In this document: positions 33,969 to 42,854 of the stretch, piece after piece
How positions within the stretch are numbered: position 1 is the stretch's first letter
How the letters are laid out: each line of letters starts with the position of its first letter
NCBI RefSeq assembly: GCF_031880315.1
Contig: NZ_CP134771.1
Location: 558,001-622,000, forward strand
DNA: 64,000 bases
DNA from: Pseudomonas baltica
GTDB taxonomy: Bacteria > Pseudomonadota > Gammaproteobacteria > Pseudomonadales > Pseudomonadaceae
Direction: 5' to 3'
Position numbers and translations under genes: made by a program
Notes under the pieces: generated by a model
Seen by the model: the letters and a program-made list of their open reading frames with translations, nothing else
What the model was told of the DNA's origin: nothing
Databases searched by the model: none

Positions 33969-35600
33969 TCAGAGTGCGGTCACCGCAGGAAAGGTCTTGA
34001 ACCGCGATGTCCCATCGCGCTGCAACTGCTCTACCAGCCCCAGCTCCCAGTCCAGATACTCGCGGAACGCGGCGTTGCGATCCTGCAGCTGATACGGCGA
34101 ACGCCACACATCATCGGTGCTGTCCCACAAACGCTGCTCCCCTTGCTCGAGCTTTTGCCCGGCCTGGCGCCAGGCCTGGGTGCCCCCTTCAAGCACCAGC
34201 ACCTGGCGCACCACGTGCGCCTGCACTTCGGCCGCAGCCAGCTGGGCGATACGTCCGTCACTGGAGGTGAGCACTACCGCGCCGCTGCCGGGCAACTCGC
34301 GCAACCGCTGGTCGAGCCGTGCGCGAATGGCGAACCAGGCACCCGGCACATGCCCCTCGCGATACGCCAGGCTGCTGTCCAGGTCGAGTACTACGGCGTC
34401 ACCCGCAGGCAACAGCTCGGCCAACGCCGCCGGGGTCAGACGCTGCACCTTGGGCAACGGCGCGCGCAACGGCTGTGGATCATCGCCGCGTTCGCTGGCC
34501 TGCGCGGCGTCGACACGCAGGATCGACACCTCGGCCCAACCGATCTGCGCCAGCCACGAGCCCGCCGCCGCCGCGCGCACGCCATGCTCATCGTCGACCA
34601 GCACTACCCGCGCGTTCTGCACGCCGATGTACACGTCCACTCCCTGTACCAACTGCCCGCCTTCGGCCCAGCGTGCGCCCGGCAGATGCCCGGCCTGGTA
34701 CTCGGCGCGGGTGCGCACGTCATACAGGTACAAGGTGCGCTGGGTCGCTTCCAGGCGGTAATGCTCCAGCGTCGGCAGATCGATCACCGGCACCCTGAAG
34801 TGCTCGATCAGGTGCCTGGCTGCGGCATCCGCGGCTTGCAAGCGTGCCGGGGCCGCCACTGTGGCCTCGACACCGCTTTGCAGATCGAAGCCGGCCATGA
34901 GCCAATCCATGGTGCCGTTCTCCAAGGCCAGCACCGGGTTCTTGAGCCCGGCGTTGATCAGCGTCTGCGCGCCGATGATCGAGCGCGTACGCCCGGCGCA
35001 GTTGATCACCACTGGCGTGCTGTCGTCGGCCAGCAGCGGATGCACGCGATAGACCAGCTCGCCATTGGGGCACGCCTGGGCGCCGGGAATGCTGAAGGTG
35101 TCGAATTCGGCGAGGGTCCGGCCATCGAGCAGGACGATCCGTTCACCGTTGTCGAGGCGCTGCTTGAGGGCCTCGGCGCTCAGGTGCGGCGTGCCGTACT
35201 GATGCTCGACGAATTCGCCGAAGCCTTTGCTCAGGGCGCTGGTGCCGGTGAACAGCTCGCCACCCTGGGCCCGCCACGCCGCGACGCCGCCCAGCAGCAC
35301 ACTGACCTGGTTGTAGCCCAGTGCCTGCAGCTTGGCAACGGCGCGGCGGGCCAGACTTTCGTCCCCGGCATCGGTGACGATCACCGGGGCGTGCAAGCGC
35401 GGCAGCAAGGTCGCCGCGCGCAACTCCAGCTGGCTCAGGGGCAGGCCGGCGCTGCGCAGGATGTAACCGTCGCGCGCCTGCACACCCTGCTCGCGGACAT
35501 CGATCAAAGCGATTTCGCCGGTGCCGGCCAAGCGCTCGCGCAACTGGCCGACGGTCACGGTCGGGACGATGGCCTGTTCGGTATTTTGGGGAGCTGACAT
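33969..35600 (-). CDS. Four-domain rhodanese-like protein (paralogue 1)
   Basis: 543 residues made of four tandem rhodanese domains (about 15-118, 138-240, 285-390, 400-500) and a C-terminal helical tail (FREYLDWELGLVEQLQRDG). Only domain 2 has the catalytic loop with cysteine, NCAGRTRS (Cys201). Domains 1, 3 and 4 carry TDAGDES, VDDEHGVR and TSSDGRIA where the cysteine should be. Such proteins carry sulfane sulfur as a persulfide. It is the last gene of the SsuABC-like/DszC/DszA/PrpD operon, 19 bp after the MmgE/PrpD stop. ATG 35600 is chosen for AAGGA 8 nt upstream. Two close paralogues, sharing the CAGRTR loop and tail, lie at 51547-53139 and 57747-59306. Confidence 0.88.
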   Translation of the reverse strand: MSAPQNTEQAIVPTVTVGQLRERLAGTGEIALIDVREQGVQARDGYILRSAGLPLSQLELRAATLLPRLHAPVIVTDAGDESLARRAVAKLQALGYNQVSVLLGGVAAWRAQGGELFTGTSALSKGFGEFVEHQYGTPHLSAEALKQRLDNGERIVLLDGRTLAEFDTFSIPGAQACPNGELVYRVHPLLADDSTPVVINCAGRTRSIIGAQTLINAGLKNPVLALENGTMDWLMAGFDLQSGVEATVAAPARLQAADAAARHLIEHFRVPVIDLPTLEHYRLEATQRTLYLYDVRTRAEYQAGHLPGARWAEGGQLVQGVDVYIGVQNARVVLVDDEHGVRAAAAGSWLAQIGWAEVSILRVDAAQASERGDDPQPLRAPLPKVQRLTPAALAELLPAGDAVVLDLDSSLAYREGHVPGAWFAIRARLDQRLRELPGSGAVVLTSSDGRIAQLAAAEVQAHVVRQVLVLEGGTQAWRQAGQKLEQGEQRLWDSTDDVWRSPYQLQDRNAAFREYLDWELGLVEQLQRDGTSRFKTFPAVTAL

Positions 35601-35619
35601 GTCGTGATCCTTCATCGAG

Positions 35620-37002
35620 TTAGTGAGTGGGCGAGGGACATCCGCGGGAAAATTGACGCAGCGCTTCGCGGGCAGAGCCCGCTCCCACAGGGACAGTGGC
35701 GTGTTCGAAATGGCGCAAGCGCTCCAGCAACGCCAGGCCGTCGATACCGGCTTGCGCGCCGCAGCTGGCAGCCTTGGCGGCAAATTCGGCAGCGCTCAGC
35801 GGTTGCTGACGCGAGCCCGGCAAGTGCGCCTGCAGCGCCTCCAATACCCGTCCGTCACGCAGGGTGATGGCCACGGTCACCGGGGCGAAATCATGGTTGT
35901 TGCGCGGGTCGACGCGCAGGTGCACCTTGCGCAGCACCCGGGCGATGTCGGCGTCCTGCAGCGCCTCCGGCCGCAGATGGGCGAAGGTCACCGGGCCGCG
36001 CAACACGGCGGTTGCCAGGTGGTAGCGCAGGTTGAACTGGGCGAGCATTTCCAGATCGCCCTCCAGGCTGAACTCGGCCCCCACATAGCGAAACATGAAG
36101 GGCGAGACGTAGGCGACGATCTCCAGAATCTCCTGCTCGTCGACCTCATGGCGCTGACGCAAGTCCAGGGTGGCTGCGATGGCCGCCTGGCTGCAAGCCG
36201 AGACTGGCCAAGGCTTGAGCGAGGTGTCGAGCAGTTGCCAGTCTTGCCACAAAGCGCTGAACAGGCGCTTGTCGTCGCCTGCCTCATACAGCGCACGCAA
36301 GCCGAAACGCCCCTCTACCGCCTGGCTAGCCGCCGTGGCACCGGCCGCAGCCAACTGCGCGGCGAACACGCCGTTGCGGCTGGCGAAGGCCGGTTGCAAA
36401 CGCCGACTGATCGCTGCTTCCAGACTGCCCTGCTGGGTGCCCGCGCCCTGGGCCAGGGCCAGGCCCATGGCATCGGACAACTGCTCGGGCGCTAATTTCA
36501 TCAGCAAGCCTGCGGCCAGTGCCGCGCCCAGGCATCCGTACAAAGAGGTGTGCGACCAGCCCGCGCTGCGCTGGGTGGCATGGTGGGACAAACGCCCGAC
36601 GATCTCGCTGGCGGCGACGAACGCCAGCAGCAACTCGGCGGCGCTGCTGCCCAGGTGTTCGGCCATGGCCCAAGCGGCCGGCAGGCACACGATGTCGGCA
36701 TGGACCTTGTCATTGATGCTGGCGTAACCGGGCATCGCCGCGTGCAGGCTGTTGATGAAGGCCGCGTCCACCGGCGACATCGGCGCGCGGTCGTCGACGA
36801 ACCAGGCGTGGCAGTTGCCGACCGAGGGCGCCAGGGTGGCGCACAGGTTGCGGGCCAGGGTCGAGGTCTGCCCGGCGGCGGCAACCAGCAAGGTGTCGGT
36901 CATCAACAAGCGTGCCTGATCCACCACCTCGCCAGGCAGATCGTCGTAGCGCAGGCGGCTGGCGGCCGTGGCCAGGCGCAGCGTGATGGAGTCACCGCGC
37001 AT
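35620..37002 (-). CDS. MmgE/PrpD family protein
   Basis: 460-residue member of the MmgE/PrpD family (2-methylcitrate dehydratase, iminodisuccinate epimerase and relatives; lyase/epimerase of carboxylic acids). Seen: the early YDDLPGEVVDQARLLMTDTLLVAAAG, FINSLHAAMPGYASINDKVHADIVCLPAAWA, LLAFVAASEIVGRL, GWSHTSLYGCLGAALAAGLLMKL, LAQGAGTQQG and LKPWPVSACSQAAIAATLDL. GGAGGAGGG precedes ATG 37002. The last ~25 residues (TVPVGAGSAREALRQF...) are encoded by a REP unit, so the native C-terminus has been altered. In this operon it may act on the carbon skeleton left after C-S cleavage; the reaction is not readable. Confidence 0.85.
   Translation of the reverse strand: MRGDSITLRLATAASRLRYDDLPGEVVDQARLLMTDTLLVAAAGQTSTLARNLCATLAPSVGNCHAWFVDDRAPMSPVDAAFINSLHAAMPGYASINDKVHADIVCLPAAWAMAEHLGSSAAELLLAFVAASEIVGRLSHHATQRSAGWSHTSLYGCLGAALAAGLLMKLAPEQLSDAMGLALAQGAGTQQGSLEAAISRRLQPAFASRNGVFAAQLAAAGATAASQAVEGRFGLRALYEAGDDKRLFSALWQDWQLLDTSLKPWPVSACSQAAIAATLDLRQRHEVDEQEILEIVAYVSPFMFRYVGAEFSLEGDLEMLAQFNLRYHLATAVLRGPVTFAHLRPEALQDADIARVLRKVHLRVDPRNNHDFAPVTVAITLRDGRVLEALQAHLPGSRQQPLSAAEFAAKAASCGAQAGIDGLALLERLRHFEHATVPVGAGSAREALRQFSRGCPSPTH
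35664..35689. repeat. Single REP unit inside the 3' end of the MmgE/PrpD gene
   Basis: CTTCGCGGGCAGAGCCCGCTCCCACA matches a Pseudomonas REP unit and is read as the last codons of the minus-strand MmgE/PrpD gene. Confidence 0.75.
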
Positions 37003-37038
37003 GCGCCCTCCTCCAGCCCCCGTCGAGGCGTCGCACCT

Positions 37039-38340
37039 TCACGACCACGGCAATTGCAGCCCGAGGTTGCCGCGCAAGGTGCTGGCCTCGTATTCGCGGC
37101 GGAACAGCCCGCGGCGCTGCAGTTCCGGCACCAATTGCTCGACGATCGCTTCCAGGCCCTGGGGAAAATAGTCGGCGTTCAAATTGAAACCGTCGGCGGC
37201 ATGCCCGCGAAACCACTGCTCGATGGAGTCGGCGACCTGCTCGGCGGTGCCGACGATATTGCGGTGGCCATTGGGGTTGCGCTTGAGCAGCTCGCGCACG
37301 GTCAGGCGTTCGCGCGCGGCCAGGTCCAGCACCGCCTTGGCAAAGCCCTGGCCCGCACGGCTGCGGGCGGCATCTTCGATTTTCGTCCACGGCAGTTGTT
37401 CGTCGAGTTTCAGGTGCTGCGCGTCGATGGCCAAAGAGTTGGCCAGGTCAAGGCGCTCGCGCTCAAAGCCGGACACTTCATCGAGCCAATCCTTGCGCGC
37501 GATGGCCTCGGCTTCGGTACTGCCAAGAATCGGCAGCAGCCCTGGGAGAATCAATATTTCGTCAGCGCCACGCCCGTATTGCGCGGCTTCGGACTTGATG
37601 CTGCGATAGAAGGCCTGCGCCGCCTCGAAGCTGTGATTGACGGTAAACACCGCATCGGCATGCCGCGCCGCCAGGCCCATGCCCTGCGGCGAGCCGCCAG
37701 CCTGGAGCACCACCGGACGGCCCTGGGGCGAGCGCGGCACGTTCAGGGCGCCCTTGACCTTGAAGTAGGTGCCCTGATGATCGATGGGGTGAATGCCCCG
37801 CACATCGACGAACTGGCCGCTGCGCTGATCGCCGCGCAGCGCATCCTTGTCCCACGTGCCCCACAGCGCCTTGACCACTTCAACGGCCTCCTCGGCGCGG
37901 GCGTAACGGGCGTCGTGGTCGAGCAGTTGCTCCAGGCCGAACAGCTGCGCCACTTCCGGGGTGCGCGTGCCCACCACGTTCCAGGCCGCGCGACCGCCGC
38001 TGATAAAGTCCAGCGACGCCACGGTGCGGGCGATGTTGTAGGGCTCGTGAAAGCTCGATGACACCGTCGCCACGAGGCCGACATGCTGGGTCACCCGCGC
38101 CACGGCGGTGAGAGGAATGAAGGGATCGAGGGCTTGCCAGGGGCGCTCCACATGGGGGCCGCCATAATCGAAGCCGTCGGAGAAAAACACCGCGTCGAGC
38201 TTGCCGCGCTCGGCCAGGCGGCCGATGTTCTCGTAGAACTCCAGGCTAAGAAACCCCAGCGGATCATCGGCCACGCGCCACGAGGCGGGATGACGACCAC
38301 TGTTGTTGACGTTAACGTTCAGGTGCAATTGGCGGGTCAT
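37039..38340 (-). CDS. LLM-class FMN-dependent monooxygenase, NtaA/SnaA/DszA family
   Basis: 433-residue DszA-like monooxygenase. Blocks: LHLNVNVNNSGRHPASWR at the start, GKLDAVFFSDGFDYGG, FHEPYNIARTVASLDFISGGRAAWNVVGT, PQGRPVVLQAGGSPQGMGLAARHADAVF, and the C-terminal GHAADGFNLNADYFPQGLEAIVEQLVPELQRRGLFRREYEASTLRGNLGL, which is shared with the enzyme at 788-2113. It needs reduced FMN; no reductase gene is in the operon. The start overlaps the stop of the DszC-like gene, so both flavoenzymes are made together, as in the DszA/DszC pairing of thiophene desulfurisation. Substrate unknown. Confidence 0.88.
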   Translation of the reverse strand: MTRQLHLNVNVNNSGRHPASWRVADDPLGFLSLEFYENIGRLAERGKLDAVFFSDGFDYGGPHVERPWQALDPFIPLTAVARVTQHVGLVATVSSSFHEPYNIARTVASLDFISGGRAAWNVVGTRTPEVAQLFGLEQLLDHDARYARAEEAVEVVKALWGTWDKDALRGDQRSGQFVDVRGIHPIDHQGTYFKVKGALNVPRSPQGRPVVLQAGGSPQGMGLAARHADAVFTVNHSFEAAQAFYRSIKSEAAQYGRGADEILILPGLLPILGSTEAEAIARKDWLDEVSGFERERLDLANSLAIDAQHLKLDEQLPWTKIEDAARSRAGQGFAKAVLDLAARERLTVRELLKRNPNGHRNIVGTAEQVADSIEQWFRGHAADGFNLNADYFPQGLEAIVEQLVPELQRRGLFRREYEASTLRGNLGLQLPWS

Positions 38341-39578
38341 GCGGGTACCTCCTGAGCTGCGGCGAGGCGGGCAAGGCGGTGTGCGGTCAACAGCTCGTCA
38401 TAGGGGCGATACGGATGGCCGATGCTCCAGGGGTCGGCGACGATCCGTTGGCTGGCCCACAGGCCGATGGAATGGGGTTTCCAGCGCACCGCATCGTGCA
38501 GAGTGTGGGTGCGCGCATCGCGCCAGTAGCGATCCAGGCCGCTGCCGACCCGCGCCGAACTGGCACCGCCGACATCGAAGAGCGCCGAGCTGACCTCCAG
38601 CACCGCGCGAGTCGTGAGAACCTTGGCCTGGGCCACTTCATAGAAGATATCCAGTACCGTCGCCAGCTCGGTGTGCGCGTCGTTGGCCGCCAAACGCCGC
38701 GCGGCGCTTTCGGTCAAGCGCCGCGCGGCACCGGCCAGCAGCACCAGTTCGCCCAGCTGCGCGATGCCCAGCACATCATCGGCGAACGCCTTGGCACCGC
38801 TGCCGCGGCCACCATGCACATGCCGTGACAAATCCACTGCACGCTGCAGCGCGCCCTCGGCCAGGCCGACGTCGATCGCCGCGTGCAGCAGTTGGCTTTG
38901 CGCCGAAATCCGGTAAGACACCTGCGGATCGCGGGGATGGCTGATTACCCCCAGGGCCGACACCGGAGTGTCGACGAACACCGAGCTGCCAGAGGCCGTG
39001 GTGCGCTGCCCAAGACCGTCCCAATCGTCAGTGATCGTCACGCCTGCGGCGCCCCGGGTGACGATGGCCGAGCAGGCGCGGCCGGTCTCGTCCAGGCATT
39101 GCACGCTGATGTGATCAGCGAGCAAGGCGCCGGTGGAATATACCTTGCGGCCATTCAGGCGCCAGCCCTCAGCCGCTGGCGTCAAGGCGGCAGCGGCTTC
39201 CCCGGGGTAGCGTTCGCCGGGCTCGGCGGTGGCATTGCCGAAGAACTGCCCGGCGCCGATCTGCGACAGATAATGGTCGCGCTGCGCCGGGCTGCCGGCG
39301 ATGCGCAGACGCTCGACGGAGTTGAAATGGTTCTGCGGGATCTGTCCCAGGCTGCCATCGGCCTTGGCGACGATGGCCACCGCCTGGATCAGCACCTCAT
39401 GATCGAAGCCCAGGCCGCCATAGGCCACCGGCACGTTGAGGCGCCAGAAGCCCAGCGCGCGCAATTGATCGATAACGTCATGGCCGTAGGCGCGCTGGCG
39501 GTCGCGCGCGTCGGCGCTGGTAGCGATACTTTCGGCCAGAGCGCTCAGCTCGGCCAGGAATTTCACGGCGTCGGTCAT
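38337..39578 (-). CDS. Acyl-CoA dehydrogenase-fold flavin monooxygenase, SfnC/DszC-like
   Basis: 413 residues with the acyl-CoA dehydrogenase fold: N-terminal helices (VIDQLRALGFWRLNVPVAYGGLGF), IPQNHFNSVERL, the flavin-contact FFGNATAEPGERYPGEA and GRKVYSTGALLADHI, and a C-terminal helical domain with DVGGASSARVGSGLDRYWRDARTHTLHDAVRWKPHSIG. The last motif (RYWRDARTHTLHD) is that of DszC/SfnC-type monooxygenases, not true acyl-CoA dehydrogenases, which have a catalytic glutamate here. Lies 3 bp after the binding-protein gene start side in the operon and is coupled to the DszA-like gene. Likely oxygenates a sulfur-containing substrate with reduced flavin. Confidence 0.84.
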   Translation of the reverse strand: MTDAVKFLAELSALAESIATSADARDRQRAYGHDVIDQLRALGFWRLNVPVAYGGLGFDHEVLIQAVAIVAKADGSLGQIPQNHFNSVERLRIAGSPAQRDHYLSQIGAGQFFGNATAEPGERYPGEAAAALTPAAEGWRLNGRKVYSTGALLADHISVQCLDETGRACSAIVTRGAAGVTITDDWDGLGQRTTASGSSVFVDTPVSALGVISHPRDPQVSYRISAQSQLLHAAIDVGLAEGALQRAVDLSRHVHGGRGSGAKAFADDVLGIAQLGELVLLAGAARRLTESAARRLAANDAHTELATVLDIFYEVAQAKVLTTRAVLEVSSALFDVGGASSARVGSGLDRYWRDARTHTLHDAVRWKPHSIGLWASQRIVADPWSIGHPYRPYDELLTAHRLARLAAAQEVPA

Positions 39579-39581
39579 GGC

Positions 39582-40595
39582 TCAGCGCCCCGCCACTTGT
39601 GAAGGAACGGCCTGCTGCACGGCGTTGTAGCGGTCATCGAAACCGACCTTGACGTCGACCTTCTTCTTGATCGCGCCACCGGCGAACAAGGCGTCGGCGA
39701 CGTTCTGCTCTTCGGCCAGCAACTTGGCATCGAACGGCCGGAAGGCCCCGCTGCGCACCTGATACTCGTAGACCGCCCGCTCCGGCGTCAGCTTGAGGGT
39801 GGTCTGCAGCACCGCGGTGGCTTCCTGCTGGTGGCTCTTGTGCCACGCCCAGTAGTTGCTCACCCGTTGAAAGAAGCCCTTGAGCGCTTCGCTCTTGGCA
39901 GGGTCGGCAAGTACATCGGCGCGGGCGGTCCATACCCCCAGGGCCGGAATACCCGTGGCGCGATCATCGAGCAGCACCTTGGCCTGACCACCGCGTACGC
40001 TCTGCAGAATCGGCCCCAGGCTGCCGGAATAGGCGTCGGTCTGCCCGGAGTTGAACGCCGCCGCCGAAGACGCGCCGTCGTTGAATTTGAACGGGCTGAT
40101 GTCTTTTTCCGTCAACCCGGCTTTGACCAGCGACACCAGGTACTGGGCGTGGTTGTAGCCGCCGTAGTTGTAGGCCCAGCTGTGGTGGGCGAGCTGCGCC
40201 GGGGTGTCGATGTGGGCCGAAGTGCGTACCGCGGTGACCAGCGGCGAGTAGTCGGGGCTGTAGTCGTTGCGCCAGCCGGCGACGATTTTCAGCGGCGCGT
40301 CGGCAGCCGTCCAGTCAGTGCGCGCATTGGCCTGTTCGATGGTCAGCGAGGTGTCGCCCATGTGGCCCACATCGATGGCCTTGCCGTACAGCGCCGAGAG
40401 GTTGGCGGCCGGGCCGGTGAGCAATACCCATTTGACGTCGAACGGCGCGCCGTCGAGGACCTTGGATTCCTTGATCAGAGCCGGGAAGCCGGCATCCTGA
40501 TAGGCGATGGTGAGCGTGGTGCGCTCCTGGGCAGTGGCGTGGAATGCAATCAGACCCAAGGTGGGCAGCAACAGCCCGCGGACAATCTTGTTCAT
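39582..40595 (-). CDS. Sulfonate-type ABC transporter substrate-binding protein, SsuA-like
   Basis: 337 residues with signal peptide (MNKIVRGLLLPTLGLIAFHATA). SsuA/NMT1-like binding fold: LTIAYQDAGFPALIKESKVLDGAPFDVKWVLLTGPAANLSALYGKAIDVGHMGDTSLTI, then KFNDGASSAAAFNSGQTDAYSGS. It differs from TauA in this window and probably binds a bulkier sulfonate or sulfur ester. Forms a transporter with the ATPase and permease encoded just upstream in the operon. Confidence 0.88.
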   Translation of the reverse strand: MNKIVRGLLLPTLGLIAFHATAQERTTLTIAYQDAGFPALIKESKVLDGAPFDVKWVLLTGPAANLSALYGKAIDVGHMGDTSLTIEQANARTDWTAADAPLKIVAGWRNDYSPDYSPLVTAVRTSAHIDTPAQLAHHSWAYNYGGYNHAQYLVSLVKAGLTEKDISPFKFNDGASSAAAFNSGQTDAYSGSLGPILQSVRGGQAKVLLDDRATGIPALGVWTARADVLADPAKSEALKGFFQRVSNYWAWHKSHQQEATAVLQTTLKLTPERAVYEYQVRSGAFRPFDAKLLAEEQNVADALFAGGAIKKKVDVKVGFDDRYNAVQQAVPSQVAGR

Positions 40596-40638
40596 CGATG
40601 TTCTCTACTTTTGATAAGGGCATCTAGCGGAAGGCGAG

Positions 40639-41397
40639 TCAGGCGACGCTGCCAAGGTGGTGCAGCACGCTGCGCTTGATCTGGTTGAAATCGCTGGCGG
40701 TGGGGTCACGCTTGCGCGGCAGGTTGACCGGGATGTCGGCCTTGACGAAGCCCGCACCGAGCACCAGCACGCGGTCGGCCAGCAAGATCGCCTCTTCGAT
40801 GTCGTGGGTCACCAGCAACACGCCTGGCTGATGCTCGCGCCACAGCTCGATCACCAGGTCCTGGGCCTTGCGCCGAGTAAAGGCGTCCAGCGCGCTGAAA
40901 GGTTCGTCGAGCAGCAACAGGTCGGGCGCGCGGTACAGCGCGCGGGCCAGGCCGACCCGCTGCGCCTCGCCACCAGACAGGCTCGAAGGCCAGGCATCGG
41001 CCTTGTTGCCCAGCCCGACTTCGGTCAGCGCCGCTACGGCACGGGCATAGCTGTCGGGGGCCTTGTGGTCTTGCAGCACGACGTTGCGCCAGACCCGCTG
41101 CGCAAGGATCAGGCGCGGGTCCTGGAACACCACCGAGGTGCGCTCGGCGATCGCCGCACTGCCGCCACTGGCGGTTTCGAGGCCACCGACGATGCGCAGC
41201 AAGGTGGTCTTGCCGGTGCCCGAAGGCCCGACCAGAGCAACGAACTCGCCTTTGCCCAAGGTGAAGTCCAAGGCGTCGAGAATCACCTGGTCGCCATAGC
41301 GTTTGCTCAGGCCTTGCAGGTCAATGACGGCGGGCGTGGCGGCAGGCGGCGTCAAGCGCGCGGCCTGATACGGGCCGAGGCTTTCAAGATGGCTCAT
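40639..41397 (-). CDS. Sulfonate-type ABC transporter ATP-binding protein, SsuB-like
   Basis: 252 residues. Walker A GPSGTGKTT, Q-loop SVVFQDPRLILAQRVWRNV, signature [16 protein letters not shown], Walker B LLLLDEPFSALDAFTRRKAQDL and H-loop LLVTHDIEEAILLADRVLVL; the RLxxxQxVWxNV and DAFTR motifs mark the SsuB subfamily. Its start lies inside the 3' end of the permease gene (14-bp overlap). Confidence 0.9.
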   Translation of the reverse strand: MSHLESLGPYQAARLTPPAATPAVIDLQGLSKRYGDQVILDALDFTLGKGEFVALVGPSGTGKTTLLRIVGGLETASGGSAAIAERTSVVFQDPRLILAQRVWRNVVLQDHKAPDSYARAVAALTEVGLGNKADAWPSSLSGGEAQRVGLARALYRAPDLLLLDEPFSALDAFTRRKAQDLVIELWREHQPGVLLVTHDIEEAILLADRVLVLGAGFVKADIPVNLPRKRDPTASDFNQIKRSVLHHLGSVA

Positions 41398-42271
41398 GAC
41401 GGGGTCTCCAGCTGAGCAGCGCGCGTTCGATCAGGCGCATGACGATGTCGACGATCACACCGAGCACGGCATAGATGAGGATGCCGGCGATGATGATGTC
41501 GGTGCGTTGAAACTGGTTGGCGTTGTTGAGGATGTAGCCGATGCCAGCGTTGGAGTTGATCTGCTCGGCGGCCACCAGCCCCAGCAGCGCGGCGCCGGCG
41601 GCATAGCGCCAGCCCACAAGAATGCTCGGCATGGCCAGCGGCAGTACGATAAGGCGCACTACCTGACGCTGGTTCATGTCGAAACTGGCGCCCAGTTCCA
41701 GCAGGCGTTTGTCGATGGCGCGAATACCGTGGTAGGCGTTGAGGTACACGGGGAAGATCGACGCGCCGATGATCAGCAGTACCTTGGACCACTCACCAAT
41801 GCCGAACCACACCACGAACAGCGGCACCAAGGCAATGAACGGAATGGTGCGCAGCATCTGCAGCGGCGCGTCATAAAGACGCTCGGCCAAGGTCGACAGG
41901 CCTGCGATGACGCCCAGCACCAGCCCTAGGCCGCCGCCGATCAACAGCCCCAGCCCGGCCCGGCCCAAAGACACCGGCAGCGCCGCCTGCAGCTCGCCGG
42001 TGTGCCAAAGTTCCTGATAGGCCTGGATGATGCTCCAGGGCGAGGGCAAGACGAATTCGCTCAGCCAGCCAGCCTTGGCGCTGAGTTGCCACAGGCCCAG
42101 CAGCACAATCGGGATGAGCAACCGCAACCCGCCCAACCGACCGGCCTGACGCCGCACCCGCCCCAACCAGCCAGCGGGCACCAGCACGCCATCGTGAAAC
42201 CGGTACTCGACCAAGGGCACATCGGCGACTGTGAGTGCGGGCGGCGACAAGGGCGAAGCAGGCTGACGCAT
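41384..42271 (-). CDS. Sulfonate-type ABC transporter permease, SsuC-like
   Basis: 295 residues, first gene of the seven-gene operon. After an unusually long cytoplasmic N-terminus (about 45 residues) come the membrane segments LLIPIVLLGLWQLSAKAGWL, LGLLIGGGLGLVLGVIAGL, LQMLRTIPFIALVPLFVVWFGIGEWSKVLLIIGASIFPVYLNAYHGI and the EAA loop LELGASFDMNQRQVVRLIVLPLAMPSILVGWRYAAGAALLGLVAAEQI. AGGAG lies 8 nt before ATG 42271. The promoter should lie in the AT-rich region 42350-42440. Confidence 0.9.
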   Translation of the reverse strand: MRQPASPLSPPALTVADVPLVEYRFHDGVLVPAGWLGRVRRQAGRLGGLRLLIPIVLLGLWQLSAKAGWLSEFVLPSPWSIIQAYQELWHTGELQAALPVSLGRAGLGLLIGGGLGLVLGVIAGLSTLAERLYDAPLQMLRTIPFIALVPLFVVWFGIGEWSKVLLIIGASIFPVYLNAYHGIRAIDKRLLELGASFDMNQRQVVRLIVLPLAMPSILVGWRYAAGAALLGLVAAEQINSNAGIGYILNNANQFQRTDIIIAGILIYAVLGVIVDIVMRLIERALLSWRPRHEPS

Positions 42272-42578
42272 GACGATGACTCCTTTACAGAATGTGCACT
42301 GACACGGCGACTTTCAAGCAGTCACTCGCGCGGTTAAGGCACAGCAGTAATAGAGCAAAGCCATACGGAACGGAAAGAGCGTTATGTTCTATGGTTATAT
42401 AAACGCCTGAACACTATTGATTAATGCTCGAGGTTATAAAGTTAAAACCAATTGGCACTTTGAGTTTGTTTCGTCCTTTCGCTTGGAGCTTGCATCGAAC
42501 GATGTCGCTACGGACTTGCATTGAACAACGCAGGTATTTATGCCGGAGGTTTTTTGGAGGTGGGGTCTGAGATCTGGG

Positions 42579-42798
42579 TGGTCCTTTGCTGCGGGCCTGT
42601 GCGGCTCGCCCTGCCCATTGGCCCTTCGCTTAGGCTCAGGGTACCCGCGTTCCGGCACCTGAAGAGAGGGCACGGCGCAATGGGCCATCCTTGGCCCAAC
42701 GCGCCTGACCCGGCATCCTGCCGGGATCTCCCTCTCTTCAGGCGCCTCCACGCGGCCTGCTGGAGGGGCGCGCCGCACAGGCCCGCAGCAAAGGACCA
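42579..42798. repeat. Nested palindromic element A (27-bp perfect terminal arms)
   Basis: Outer arms at 42579-42605 and 42772-42798 (beginning TGGTCCTTTGCTGCGGGCCT) are perfect reverse complements over 27 bp. Inside lie further inverted pairs: CCTGAAGAGAGGG (42658-42670) with CCCTCTCTTCAGG (42730-42742); GCGC..TGGGCC with GGCCCA..GCGC around 42676-42704; and a CCCGGCA-TCC-TGCCGGG hairpin at 42709-42725. Between the outer and second arms is a module CCATTGGCCCTTCGCT..GGCTCAGGGTACCCGCG (about 42613-42649) also found, inverted, in element B. Confidence 0.88.
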
Positions 42799-42854
42799 GC
42801 CGAGATTTGGTGAGCGTCCTAAAGCTTTTTTGAAGCAACGGCACTGATGTCGCT

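Noticed and set aside
38337..39578. True acyl-CoA dehydrogenase of fatty acid oxidation
   Set aside because: The C-terminal RYWRDARTHTLHD motif and the operon partners (sulfonate transporter, DszA-like enzyme) indicate the DszC/SfnC monooxygenase branch.
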